From Clostridia bacterium (GTDB lineage Bacteria; Bacillota; Clostridia; Oscillospirales; Acutalibacteraceae): a stretch of 35,902 nt of DNA. The stretch covers positions 1-35,902 of the forward strand of contig JAFZIK010000038.1 in assembly GCA_017554405.1 (NCBI GenBank). Direction: 5' to 3'. The notes under the pieces were generated by a model. That model made no database searches. It had not been told where the DNA came from and saw only the letters and a list, made by a program, of their open reading frames with translations. The translations under genes and the position numbers were made by a program. Position 1 is the first letter of the stretch. Each line of letters starts with the position of its first letter. Of this stretch, positions 6,474 through 14,714 are shown piece by piece.

Positions 6474-7961
6474 ATGATTGGTGAAGCGATAAGAAAACTT
6501 GTTTGCTACGGACTTGAAAAAGGACTTTTTTCCGCGAGGGACGAGGTTTACGTTACAAACCTTTTGCTCGACGCGTTAAAGCTTGACGCTATAGAATGCA
6601 ATGAAACTTTCGGCGACGTTGACCTTAAAGCAACGCTTGACGAAATACTCGATTACGCGGTAGAAAGCGGCATTATCGAGGACGGTATCACGGCACGCGA
6701 TCTTTTTGATACAAAGATCATGGGTCTTATGATGCCGCGCCCCTCCGAGGTAACAAACGAGTTTTACCGGCTTTACGCCTCCTCCCCGCTTGAGGCGACC
6801 GATTATTATTATAAGCTTTCCTGCGACAGCAACTATATAAGACGGGACAGGATAGCCCGCGATCTTAAATGGAAAGCCGCCACCGTTTACGGCGAGCTTG
6901 ATATAACCGTTAATCTTTCAAAACCGGAAAAGGACCCGAAAGCGATAGCGGCGGCAAAAACCGCCCCGCAATCGGGATACCCGAAATGCCTTTTATGCCG
7001 CGAATGCGAGGGGTATGCCGGCAGGATAAACTTCCCCGCAAGGCAGAACCACCGCATAATACCCGTTACCATAAACGGGAGCGACTGGTTTTTCCAGTAT
7101 TCGCCCTACGTTTACTATAACGAGCATTGCATAGTTTTTAACGGCAAGCATACGCCCATGGCGATAAACCGCGATACCTTTATAAAGCTTTTTGATTTTG
7201 TTAAGCTGTTTCCGCATTACTTTGTTGGTTCAAACGCCGATCTGCCCATAGTTGGCGGCTCGATACTTTCGCACGACCATTTTCAGGGCGGGCATTACAC
7301 CTTCCCGATGGAGCGGGCTGCCACGGTAAAGGATATTTCCTTTACCGGTTTCACCGACGTTAAGGCAGGTATAGTAAACTGGCCGATGTCGGTCATAAGA
7401 CTTTCGGGCAAGGATACCGGAAGGATAGTAGAACTTGCCGATAAAATACTTAAGAGCTGGCGCGGCTATACCGATAAGGAAGCGTTTATCTTCGCCGAGA
7501 CCGACGGCGTTCCCCACAACACGATAACGCCGATAGCGAGAAAACGCGGCGAGGATTTTGAACTCGATTTAGTTCTTCGCAACAACATAACAACGCCCGA
7601 GCATCCGCTTGGCGTTTATCACCCCCACGCAAAGCTTCACCATATAAAAAAGGAAAACATAGGGCTTATAGAGGTTATGGGGTTGGCGGTTTTGCCCGCC
7701 AGACTTAAAGCCGAAATGGCGGCGCTCGAATCGGCGCTTATCGAAAACCGGGATATAGAAAACGACCCCGAGCTTTCAAAGCACGCCGACTGGGCTAAGG
7801 AGCTTAAAACAAAGTATCAATTCACACCCGAAAACACCGCGGATATAATCAAAAAGGAGATAGGCAACGTTTTTGCCGAGGTTTTATCCGATGCGGGCGT
7901 TTTCAAGAAAACAGACGCGGGCGAAGCGGCGTTTATGCGCTTTGTTTCACAGGTAAAGTAA
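6474..7961 (+). CDS. galT: UTP-hexose-1-phosphate uridylyltransferase, class 2
   Basis: GalT exchanges UMP between UDP-glucose and galactose-1-phosphate in the Leloir pathway. The 495-residue size, the N-terminus MIGEAIRKLVCYGLEKGL and the motif SILSHDHFQGGHYTFPMERA mark the Firmicutes class 2 family, in which the His-Asp-His segment replaces the HPH motif of class 1 enzymes. CLLCRECEGYAGRINFPARQ and GVYHPHAKLHHIKKENIGLI are further conserved blocks. galK and galE are not in the window. The downstream transporter gene starts 3 bases after the stop, so the two are probably cotranslated. Confidence 0.95.
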   Translation: MIGEAIRKLVCYGLEKGLFSARDEVYVTNLLLDALKLDAIECNETFGDVDLKATLDEILDYAVESGIIEDGITARDLFDTKIMGLMMPRPSEVTNEFYRLYASSPLEATDYYYKLSCDSNYIRRDRIARDLKWKAATVYGELDITVNLSKPEKDPKAIAAAKTAPQSGYPKCLLCRECEGYAGRINFPARQNHRIIPVTINGSDWFFQYSPYVYYNEHCIVFNGKHTPMAINRDTFIKLFDFVKLFPHYFVGSNADLPIVGGSILSHDHFQGGHYTFPMERAATVKDISFTGFTDVKAGIVNWPMSVIRLSGKDTGRIVELADKILKSWRGYTDKEAFIFAETDGVPHNTITPIARKRGEDFELDLVLRNNITTPEHPLGVYHPHAKLHHIKKENIGLIEVMGLAVLPARLKAEMAALESALIENRDIENDPELSKHADWAKELKTKYQFTPENTADIIKKEIGNVFAEVLSDAGVFKKTDAGEAAFMRFVSQVK

Positions 7962-7963
7962 TA

Positions 7964-8881
7964 ATGTTTTTAAACGTTTTATCGCAGGTAGCCATTTTGC
8001 TGATACTTATATCGCTCGGCTTTCTGCTTTCTAAGATGAAAATAGTAAACGAGGTCGGCGCCAAGTGTATGACCGACCTCGTGTTATACGCGGCAACGCC
8101 CTGCGTTATACTTATATCATTTATACGCCCGTTTGAAAAGAGCGCGGCGCAGGCGCTGCTTATAAGCTTTGCGGCGGCGGTAGCGGCGCACGTAGGGTTT
8201 ATTCTGCTTAGCCTGCTTATTATACGCGATAAAAACATATCGCGCGAGCGGGTTCTGCGCTTTGCCGCTATCTTCGGCAACTGCGGCTATATGGCTTTGC
8301 CGCTTGAACAGGCGCTTCTCGGAAACGAGGGGGTTTTTTACTGCTCAACGGTGGTTGCGGTTTTCAACATCTTCGTATGGAGCTTCGGCATATTCCTTAT
8401 GAGCGGCGATAAAAAAAGCATAAAGCCGAAAGCTTTGGCTTTAAACCCCAGTATTATTGCAATAATCGTAGGGATCATCGTTTTTGTTTTTTCCCTTCCT
8501 GTTCCCGATATTATTAAAAGCCCCTTGAACTTTTTGGCCGGGCTTAACACGCCGCTTCCGATGATAATAATAGGATATCACCTATCAAAAAGTGATATCC
8601 TAAAAGGTCTTCGTGATAAAGGCACGGTTATCTCCTGTGCAATGAAGCTTATACTCTTACCGCTTATCGCGCTCGGCGTTATGTATCTTTCGGGCATTCG
8701 CGGAACGATGCTTGTAGCTCTATCCGTAGCGTTCAGCGCGCCTGTTGCCGCGATGACGGCGATGTTCTCGGCAAAATATGAAAACGATACCTCGCTTGCG
8801 GCAACTATCGTGAGCACCAGCCACGTATTATGTATACTCACTATGCCACCTATAATATATTTAGCGCAGTTACTTGCCTGA
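7964..8881 (+). CDS. AEC family transporter (auxin efflux carrier-like)
   Basis: Integral membrane protein of 305 residues with about ten hydrophobic segments in two halves. It matches the AEC/PF03547 pattern: an N-terminal QVAILLILISLGFLLSK helix, then LVLYAATPCVILISF, and a C-terminal half with APVAAMTAMFSAKYENDTSLA followed by a final hydrophobic helix. Bacterial members transport small organic acids such as malate, but the substrate here cannot be told. It lies 3 bases behind galT. Its last 12 bases overlap the tail of the convergent EamA gene. Confidence 0.9.
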   Translation: MFLNVLSQVAILLILISLGFLLSKMKIVNEVGAKCMTDLVLYAATPCVILISFIRPFEKSAAQALLISFAAAVAAHVGFILLSLLIIRDKNISRERVLRFAAIFGNCGYMALPLEQALLGNEGVFYCSTVVAVFNIFVWSFGIFLMSGDKKSIKPKALALNPSIIAIIVGIIVFVFSLPVPDIIKSPLNFLAGLNTPLPMIIIGYHLSKSDILKGLRDKGTVISCAMKLILLPLIALGVMYLSGIRGTMLVALSVAFSAPVAAMTAMFSAKYENDTSLAATIVSTSHVLCILTMPPIIYLAQLLA

Positions 8882-9790
8882 TTTTTTAAACTCCGGAAGC
8901 TGCGCGGTTATTATCGCCGCAAAGACAAGAATACAGCCGATTATCTCATACCACCCGAGGGCGTGGGATAAAATGATCCAGCCGCCTATTGCGGCGAAAA
9001 CGCTTTCAAGGCTCATCGCTATTGAGGCGACCGAAGCCTCGGCGTATTTTTGGCCAACTATCTGCAGTGTGTAACCAACGCCGCCCGACATAACGCCTAA
9101 AAACAGTATACTTAAAGTCGCCGATTTTATATCGGCGATATTTATTTTATCAAGCTCGAACACGATCGCGCCGCAAAATGAGAAAAACGAGCAGAAGGAG
9201 AATTCGAGGAACGAAAGGCGAAGCCCGCCCACCGTATCGCAGTAGCGTTCGATACAGAGTATCTGAATGCTGAAGCCGAGCGCGCATGAAAGAAGCAGGA
9301 TATCGCTCGCGTAAAAGCCCGAAAGCCCTTCCCTTGCGCACAGCAAATAAACGCCGACTATCGCCACAAATACCGAAAGCCAAACGAGCGGATGAATTCT
9401 TTTGCCGAATATTACCGATATTATAGGCACAAGTATAACGTAGAGCGCGGTTAAAAATCCCGCCCTTGCCTCCGCGGGAACGTTCCCCGGATACGCGGCT
9501 ATGCCGAACTGCTGCAGATTTGCGGCAAGCGCAAGCATAAAGCCGCATACCGCGCCGGCAAAAAACGCTGTTTTACGAAGCTTTCTGTTTTTAGGAATGA
9601 TCGGCTCGCGGGTCTTTATTGAAAAGACTTTGAGCACAAGGCAAAGGCAAAGCGCGCTTATAAAAAAGCGCAGGAAATTAAGCGTCATCGGAGGGACCGC
9701 CTTTGCCGCCGACTGCGCCACAAAAGCAAATCCCCATATAAGGGCGCCGAAGGTGAGTATCAGCGTCCCCTTTAAATTGCTTTTATTCAT
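8870..9790 (-). CDS. EamA-family DMT transporter
   Basis: Drug/metabolite-transporter protein with about ten membrane helices and two EamA repeats. The first repeat shows GTLILTFGALIWGFAFVAQ and a Pro/Met-rich second helix; the second repeat shows ILCIERYCDTVGGLRLSFLE and a C-terminal SLESVFAAIGGWIILSHALG segment. This last is the signature preceding the final helices. Substrate unknown; the family exports amino acids, nucleobases or drugs. The ATG at 9790 comes one base after the stop of the SGNH gene and has no clear ribosome-binding site, so translation is probably coupled. A TTG at 9799 is an alternative start. Confidence 0.9.
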   Translation of the reverse strand: MNKSNLKGTLILTFGALIWGFAFVAQSAAKAVPPMTLNFLRFFISALCLCLVLKVFSIKTREPIIPKNRKLRKTAFFAGAVCGFMLALAANLQQFGIAAYPGNVPAEARAGFLTALYVILVPIISVIFGKRIHPLVWLSVFVAIVGVYLLCAREGLSGFYASDILLLSCALGFSIQILCIERYCDTVGGLRLSFLEFSFCSFFSFCGAIVFELDKINIADIKSATLSILFLGVMSGGVGYTLQIVGQKYAEASVASIAMSLESVFAAIGGWIILSHALGWYEIIGCILVFAAIITAQLPEFKKSGK

Positions 9791-9791
9791 A

Positions 9792-10433
9792 TCAGCCAAG
9801 CTGTGAAAACGCCTTTAACCACTCGCGGGCGATAAGCTCGTGCCCCATAGCCGAAGGATGAACGCCGTCTACAAGCCAGTAAGCGGTGCCGGTATCGGCT
9901 GACATTTCATCAAGCTTTTGCTGAAGCGGTATAAACGGCAGATTGTATTTTTCGGCTATCGCCTTTGCCTTTTGCGCACGCCTTTTTACCTCGGAGCTAA
10001 ACATTTCCCATTTATCGGGGATGGCTTCGGTATTATCGGTAGCGCTGCCCTTAAGACAGAACGGCTCCATTATCATTATCTTTATATTGGGCAGCTCGGC
10101 TTTTATTTCTTCTATGAGCATTGAATATATCTTCTCGAACTTATCCGCGCTAACGCCGTTTTGCCAATCTATCTCGTGCCATACGTCATTTACGCCGATA
10201 AGGATACTCATATAATCCGGGCGAAGATTTATTATATCCGCCTTGATGCGGGCGTAAACGTCAACAACACGGTTCCCGCTTATGGCGCGGTTTTGGAAAT
10301 CAAACTCGCCGGGATGATCGTATCCGAGTTGTGCTTTTAAAAGCAACGCGTATCCGTGACCGATGTAAGAAGGATTATCACGTCCCCAACCGCAATCCGT
10401 TATGGAATCGCCCTGAAAAAGTATTCTTTTCAT
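9792..10433 (-). CDS. SGNH/GDSL hydrolase
   Basis: Cytoplasmic esterase/lipase-type hydrolase of 213 residues, without a signal peptide. Block I GDSITD puts the nucleophile at Ser10; block II contains Asn-rich NRAISGNRV; block III is GVND; block V is DGVHPSAMGH with the Asp/His pair. This is the complete SGNH set. The substrate is unknown; acyl or acetyl groups on sugars are common targets. I start at ATG 10433, where the motif sits at the normal distance; the longer upstream frame overlaps the promoter. Likely operon with the EamA gene. Confidence 0.9.
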   Translation of the reverse strand: MKRILFQGDSITDCGWGRDNPSYIGHGYALLLKAQLGYDHPGEFDFQNRAISGNRVVDVYARIKADIINLRPDYMSILIGVNDVWHEIDWQNGVSADKFEKIYSMLIEEIKAELPNIKIMIMEPFCLKGSATDNTEAIPDKWEMFSSEVKRRAQKAKAIAEKYNLPFIPLQQKLDEMSADTGTAYWLVDGVHPSAMGHELIAREWLKAFSQLG

Positions 10434-10476
10434 AATTAAACCGACCTTTCTCTTTCTGCATTTAAGCATATATAAA

Positions 10477-10505
10477 AGTATAACACGCATCGCGCGTTAT
10501 TTCAA
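10477..10505 (-). promoter_or_regulatory. Promoter of the SGNH-EamA operon
   Basis: TTGAAA (10500-10505), 17-base spacer, TATACT (10477-10482) with an upstream TG on the minus strand. It diverges from the sufC promoter 14 bases away. Confidence 0.65.
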
Positions 10506-10518
10506 CTAATTTATCGGG

Positions 10519-10547
10519 TTGATTTTTTATTTCAAAGGTTATATAAT
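10519..10547 (+). promoter_or_regulatory. Promoter of sufCB
   Basis: TTGATT (10519-10524), 17-base spacer, TATAAT (10542-10547), followed by an AAGGAAG ribosome-binding site ahead of the ATG at 10577. Confidence 0.65.
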
Positions 10548-10576
10548 CTAATAGAACAAACTAAAGGAAGTAACTT

Positions 10577-11317
10577 ATGCTTGAACTTAAAAACATTTCC
10601 TTTTCCGCTAAAAGCGAAGAGGAAAACAAGGAAATAATAAAAGATATTTCACTTAAATTTGATAACGGGTTTATAGCCATAACCGGTCCTAACGGCGGCG
10701 GCAAATCCACCCTTGCAAAGATAATAGCCGGTATCGAAAAGCCCGATTCGGGCAGTATAATTTTAAACGGCGAGGATATAACCGGTCTTTCGGTGACCGA
10801 AAGGGCAAAAAAAGGCATCAGCTTTGCCTTTCAGCAGCCGGTTCGCTTTAAGGGGATCACGGTCCACGATCTTGTTCGCCTTGCAGCGGGCAGGGATATC
10901 TCGATATCCGAAGCTTGCGATTATCTATCGCGCGTAGGGCTTTGCGCGCGGGACTATATAAACCGCGAGGTAAACGCTTCCCTTTCGGGCGGCGAGCTTA
11001 AGAGGATAGAAATAGCCACCGTTTTAGCGCGCGGCACCGCGGTTTCGATCTTCGATGAACCCGAAGCCGGCATAGACCTTTGGAGCTTTTCGAATCTTAT
11101 AAACGTTTTTGAACGTATGCGCAAAGCAAGCGGCGGCACGATAATCATTATCTCTCACCAGGAACGGATACTGAACATAGCAGATAAGGTAGCGGTGATA
11201 TCCGCCGGAAAGCTTGCGGCTTACGGCGAAAAGAAGGATATACTGCCCGAGCTTTTGGGTTCCTCGGATATCGCCTGCAAGGTGCTTACCGACTGTATGA
11301 AGGGGGCGAAGAAATGA
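10577..11317 (+). CDS. sufC: Fe-S assembly ATPase SufC
   Basis: SufC is the soluble ABC-type ATPase that drives the SufB scaffold during iron-sulfur cluster assembly. The 246-residue protein has Walker A GPNGGGKST, a Q-loop in SFAFQQPVRFKGI, signature LSGGELKR, Walker B FDEPEAGIDLWSF and the switch His in IISHQ. The Glu-Pro-Glu-Ala-Gly-Ile-Asp run after Walker B and the LKR after the signature are SufC features that separate it from transport ATPases. Its stop overlaps the SufB start by 4 bases. No SufS, SufU or SufD gene follows, so this looks like the compact two-gene SUF-like minimal system (SmsC/SmsB type). Confidence 0.9.
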   Translation: MLELKNISFSAKSEEENKEIIKDISLKFDNGFIAITGPNGGGKSTLAKIIAGIEKPDSGSIILNGEDITGLSVTERAKKGISFAFQQPVRFKGITVHDLVRLAAGRDISISEACDYLSRVGLCARDYINREVNASLSGGELKRIEIATVLARGTAVSIFDEPEAGIDLWSFSNLINVFERMRKASGGTIIIISHQERILNIADKVAVISAGKLAAYGEKKDILPELLGSSDIACKVLTDCMKGAKK

Positions 11318-12231
11318 CCGATACCGAAAAGAATCTGCTTAAGATAATAGCCGATATGGACGGCACGCCGAAGGGCGCTTACAATATCCGCGCAAACGGC
11401 GCGCTTGAAGCCCGCGCCACCACGGCGAACATAGATATCCGCACCAAGACCGATAAGCCCGGTATTGATATTATTATCAAACCCGATACCAAGGGTGAAA
11501 CGGTGCATATACCGGTAATAATCGAGGCAACAGGACTTACTGACCTTGTTTACAACGATTTTTATATAGGCGATAACGCCGAGGTCACCATAATGGCAGG
11601 CTGCGGTATACACAACTGCGGCAGCGATGAATCCAGGCACGACGGTATACACACCTTTTACGTTGGCAAAGGCGCCCGCGTTAAATACGTTGAGCGGCAT
11701 TACGGCGAGGGCGAAGGCACCGGCGGCAGAAATATGAACCCCACCACCGTTGTTCATATTTCGGAAAACGGCTATATGGAAATGGAAACCTCCCAGATAA
11801 AGGGTATTGATAACACCTACCGCAAGACCCGCGCCGCGGTAGCCGATGGCGGCACACTTATTATAAAGGAAAAGATCATGACCCACGGCGAACAGAGAGC
11901 CGATACCGATTTTTCGGTCGATTTAAACGGCAAAAACTCGGCGGCAAACGTTATATCCCGCTCGGTAGCAAAGGACAGTTCCGAGCAGCACTTTCTATCC
12001 AACATCAACGGCAATAACGTATGCAACGGCCATACCGAGTGTGACGCGATAATAATGGATAACGCAAAAGTGACCGCCAGCCCTACGCTGGGCGCCAACA
12101 ATATCGACGCCGCGCTTATTCACGAGGCGGCGATAGGAAAGATCGCCGGCGATCAGATAATAAAGCTGATGACGTTAGGGCTTACCGAACAGCAGGCGGA
12201 AGAGGAAATAATAAACGGATTTTTGAAATAG
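11314..12231 (+). CDS. sufB: SufB/SufD-family Fe-S scaffold, short form
   Basis: Scaffold partner of SufC. At 305 residues it is much shorter than classical SufB (about 470) and lacks the long N-terminal region, as in SmsB-type proteins. The beta-helix core is visible from about 95 to 290: CGIHNCGSDESRHDGIHTF, KYVERHYGEGEG and the C-terminal CNGHTECDAIIMDNAK, LGANNIDAALIHEAAIGKIA segment. The latter holds the conserved Glu-Cys-Asp and His-Glu-Ala residues of SufB/D. Cysteines are few: Cys97 and Cys102 by my count, plus two near 239-245. Coupled to sufC by an ATGA overlap and closed by a terminator. Confidence 0.88.
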   Translation: MTDTEKNLLKIIADMDGTPKGAYNIRANGALEARATTANIDIRTKTDKPGIDIIIKPDTKGETVHIPVIIEATGLTDLVYNDFYIGDNAEVTIMAGCGIHNCGSDESRHDGIHTFYVGKGARVKYVERHYGEGEGTGGRNMNPTTVVHISENGYMEMETSQIKGIDNTYRKTRAAVADGGTLIIKEKIMTHGEQRADTDFSVDLNGKNSAANVISRSVAKDSSEQHFLSNINGNNVCNGHTECDAIIMDNAKVTASPTLGANNIDAALIHEAAIGKIAGDQIIKLMTLGLTEQQAEEEIINGFLK

Positions 12232-12241
12232 GATATATGGC

Positions 12242-12277
12242 ACGGGCGGCAGAAATTCTGCCGCCCGTAAGTTTTTA
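12242..12277 (+). terminator. sufCB terminator
   Basis: Perfect 11-bp stem (12242-12252 with 12258-12268), 5-base loop, then AAGTTTTTA. It lies between convergent genes. Confidence 0.8.
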
Positions 12278-12283
12278 TCGCTG

Positions 12284-13681
12284 TTACCGGTTTTTATCCT
12301 GATACTCCGTATCCTCTATTCCGCTATCATTTAAACGCTTGACCATACGGTCAAGTTTGCCCTTCCACATCTTTTTAAACCAATTCGTATTGCCGAACCA
12401 TTTAACAAGCGTAGGGCTTATGGCATAATAGGCTTTGATAAACGCTCTGCCGCGCCGGGTTTGCGCAAGAGTATGATCGCGGTAGCGGCGAAGCGTCCAA
12501 ACCTGCGGGCAATCGTAAGAACCGTAAACGCAGGTGGCAACGTAGCAACCGGATTTCCCTAATTTATTTACCTTTCTCTTTGCTTCGGGGTATTTAGAGA
12601 TAAGATAATCGCGAATAGCCGGATTGGTTTTGTTTGTCAACATTGTTGTAGTTATCTTCCCATAATAGGGCACTTTTTCATCAAAATCCATTTTTGCCCC
12701 GTTGTTGATCAATTCTTTTAATATTTCAACATCTTTGAGGTGACCTTCGGCAATATCAGAAACCCATACATAAGAGTAGACCGGTCTTTTGAGGTTAATA
12801 TCTCCACCCATTTTTACATACACTTCTATAAAACCGGGGATTCTGTAGCCCTGACGAAACCTTTGCCATGTTTTTTCGGGATCTTTATATAGCATTTCTT
12901 TCTGTTCTTCGGGCGATAGTGTTATTTGAGGATAAAGTTCAATTGCTTTCCTTAATATTTGAGTGCCAAATCCATAAATATCATAATAGTATTTGAACTG
13001 TTCATTTATGCTTGCTTCATTAATTAATAAGTTTAAACTATCTCTTCTAAAATTTGAGTAAGAGGAAGCTTTTTCTTCATTTTTATTGATTTTAAGGTTG
13101 ATATCTGCATTATGATTTGAAATTGTTTCATTCAAAATCGCTGCCTGCCCCTCGCCGCCGTTCCAGCCTGTATAATGAGTTTTATTAATACTTGATTTCA
13201 ATGAAAACCGTTCTTTGTCAAGAGGGTCGCAAATGTTATCACAAATTTCAACAATCTTTTTTATGCAATTCAATATTATCTTGTCTTTTTCTATGCTTTT
13301 TTCAGGCGAACTATCAAATAATCTTTTAGCTTTTTCAACACATTTAATTGCGGCTGGTGGAACGGTCTGTTCGGTGTTTTTTCCATATATCGCAATGCCT
13401 TGACCTAAAACACATTCGGGATTTTCGGGCTCTATTTCAACTGCTTTTGTAAAATTATCATACGCCGCATCATAACGCGCATCGTCAATCGCTTCCCATG
13501 CAAGTTTAACATACTTGTCAAAATTGCCGGAATTATCAACAGTAACAGTTACCGTTTCATCACTCATAAGTTTACGCGCGCTTTCAAGTGTATACTTTGT
13601 TCCGCAGGACTGACAAACAAAAAATTCGCCATCTTTTACAATATCGTTGCTGTTGCACATTTCGCATTTGATTGCTTTCAT
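12284..13681 (-). CDS. Zinc-ribbon, TPR/ankyrin-like and CFI-box protein
   Basis: A 465-residue protein of unknown function with three recognizable parts. The N-terminus is a zinc ribbon (CEMCNSNDIV, then CQSCGTKY). Residues about 55-110 resemble a TPR (AWEAIDDARYDAAYDNFTKA). Around 300-360 there are ankyrin-like elements (YVKMGGDINLKRP, LKELINNGAKMDFD). The C-terminus begins GCYVATCVYGSYDCPQVWTL and continues with an Arg-rich stretch; it matches what I know as the CFI-box domain, found at the ends of many Clostridia proteins. The ATG at 13681 is chosen because GGAGG lies 8 bases upstream; an ATG at 13696 overlaps that site. Base composition is more AT-rich than the neighbours in the middle part. 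Confidence 0.75.
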   Translation of the reverse strand: MKAIKCEMCNSNDIVKDGEFFVCQSCGTKYTLESARKLMSDETVTVTVDNSGNFDKYVKLAWEAIDDARYDAAYDNFTKAVEIEPENPECVLGQGIAIYGKNTEQTVPPAAIKCVEKAKRLFDSSPEKSIEKDKIILNCIKKIVEICDNICDPLDKERFSLKSSINKTHYTGWNGGEGQAAILNETISNHNADINLKINKNEEKASSYSNFRRDSLNLLINEASINEQFKYYYDIYGFGTQILRKAIELYPQITLSPEEQKEMLYKDPEKTWQRFRQGYRIPGFIEVYVKMGGDINLKRPVYSYVWVSDIAEGHLKDVEILKELINNGAKMDFDEKVPYYGKITTTMLTNKTNPAIRDYLISKYPEAKRKVNKLGKSGCYVATCVYGSYDCPQVWTLRRYRDHTLAQTRRGRAFIKAYYAISPTLVKWFGNTNWFKKMWKGKLDRMVKRLNDSGIEDTEYQDKNR

Positions 13682-13755
13682 TCTTTTTTCCTCCATAGAA
13701 TTAAAAAAGTGCGCAGCCGAAGCTACGCACCGAAAAACGCATAACTCCGATTGCT

Positions 13756-13859
13756 GCTACACAACTTTCTGCAACTCAAAACGAATGCGAAAGCAGAGAA
13801 TGCATTTTTACCAAAATAAAAATACACTCGTCCCGAGTTGCGTAATTAAGTTGTGTAGC
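13756..13859. repeat. Long imperfect inverted repeat
   Basis: Arms GCTACACAACTT (13756-13767) and AAGTTGTGTAGC (13848-13859) pair perfectly, as do inner arms GCAACTC (13771-13777) and GAGTTGC (13835-13841). The arms enclose about 57 bases. The rest of the 13682-14043 gap holds the zinc-ribbon gene leader and the toxin-antitoxin promoter; no gene is seen. Confidence 0.6.
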
Positions 13860-13982
13860 AAGTTCAGTTTAGCATAGCCGTAATAAAAATGCAAGATAAA
13901 AAAGAAAACCCGCAAGTAGAGGCAGAGAATAGGTAATACCCCGCCAATATATAAATAAATCGATATTTTTGCTTAATTTGTG

Positions 13983-14011
13983 TTGACATTGTGCGTATAA
14001 TGTGATATCAT
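13983..14011 (+). promoter_or_regulatory. Toxin-antitoxin promoter with palindromic -10
   Basis: TTGACA (13983-13988), 17-base spacer, TATCAT (14006-14011) with extended TG. The palindrome TGATATCA (14003-14010) overlaps the -10 and could be the autoregulatory operator. A second possible -10, TATAAT, lies at 13996-14001 with a weak -35. Confidence 0.65.
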
Positions 14012-14043
14012 TTGCATAGAATAAAAGCGGAGGTGTTGAAAAC

Positions 14044-14319
14044 ATGGGCAATCAAACAAATCTGAATATAAGAACCGATGCGGAGATCAAAGCAACTGCG
14101 GAAAAAATTTTTGAACAGTTGGGACTTAATATGTCCACAGCGGTAAATATCTTTTTGCGCCAAGCCATACGTCAAGGCGGGCTTCCTTTTGAAGTAAAAC
14201 TTGATATTCCGAATGAAGCAACCGCCGCCGCTATCCGCGAAGGCAGAGATATAATAAAAGACGGCAAGGCTCAAGGGTATAAAAATATGGACGATTTGAG
14301 GGCGGCACTTGGCGTATGA
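14044..14319 (+). CDS. dinJ: RelB/DinJ-family antitoxin
   Basis: Antitoxin of 91 residues. The N-terminal half is a ribbon-helix-helix DNA-binding domain (beta strand NLNIRTDAEIKATAEKIFEQ, then LGLNMSTAVNIFLRQAI), typical of DinJ. The tail, GLPFEVKLDIPNEATAAAIR and on, is the segment that wraps the toxin in this family. GGAGGTG lies 8 bases before the ATG. The stop overlaps the toxin start by 4 bases. It should repress its own promoter, probably at TGATATCA over the -10, with the toxin as corepressor. Confidence 0.9.
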   Translation: MGNQTNLNIRTDAEIKATAEKIFEQLGLNMSTAVNIFLRQAIRQGGLPFEVKLDIPNEATAAAIREGRDIIKDGKAQGYKNMDDLRAALGV

Positions 14320-14594
14320 AATATGAGATCCGCTTTACAAACCAATTCAAAAAAGACATTAAACTTGCTCAAAAACAGGGAAAAAATATTAATAAGCTTT
14401 TTGATGTTATAGAAATATTAGCGAACGGCGAAACACTTGACGAAAAATACCGTGACCATGATTTGTCCGGTAGTTTTAAGGGTTGCAGGGAGTGCCATAT
14501 TGAATCCGACTGGCTTTTGATTTATGAAATTGATCACAATGTTTTGGTTTTAGTGTTGAACCGTGTGGGCAGTCATTCAGAATTGTTCAAATAA
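14316..14594 (+). CDS. yafQ: YafQ-family mRNA interferase toxin
   Basis: RelE-superfamily toxin of 92 residues that cuts mRNA in the ribosomal A site. Positions matching the catalytic residues of E. coli YafQ are present: His48 (YRDHDL), His61 and Asp65 (CHIESDW) and His87 (VGSHSELF). The residues WLLIYEI precede the final strand as in YafQ. All key residues are intact, so the toxin should be active. It overlaps its antitoxin (ATGA), and a repeat-rich stretch follows directly, with no terminator seen. Confidence 0.92.
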   Translation: MKYEIRFTNQFKKDIKLAQKQGKNINKLFDVIEILANGETLDEKYRDHDLSGSFKGCRECHIESDWLLIYEIDHNVLVLVLNRVGSHSELFK

Positions 14595-14605
14595 AACTTT
14601 ACTTT

Positions 14606-14714
14606 TGTCATTCCGAGGAAGGCGCTGGGCGCCGACCGTGGGAATCCGTTTTCACATAATGCACTGTGATAGAATGGGTTGCGGATTGCCATGCGCTTCG
14701 CGCTCGCAATGACA
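14606..14714. repeat. Interspersed repeat bounded by TGTCATT/AATGACA
   Basis: A 109-bp unit starting TGTCATTCCGAGG and ending CTCGCAATGACA. Inside are GGGAATCCG and CGGATTGCC blocks in opposite orientation and small hairpins (GGCGC/GCGCC; GCGCTTCGCGC). I recall this mosaic repeat type from many Clostridia intergenic regions. No gene. Confidence 0.65.

Noticed and set aside
13996-14001. TATAAT as the main -10 of the toxin-antitoxin promoter
   Set aside because: It lies only 7 bases from TTGACA; TATCAT at 14006 has the correct 17-base spacing and an extended TG.
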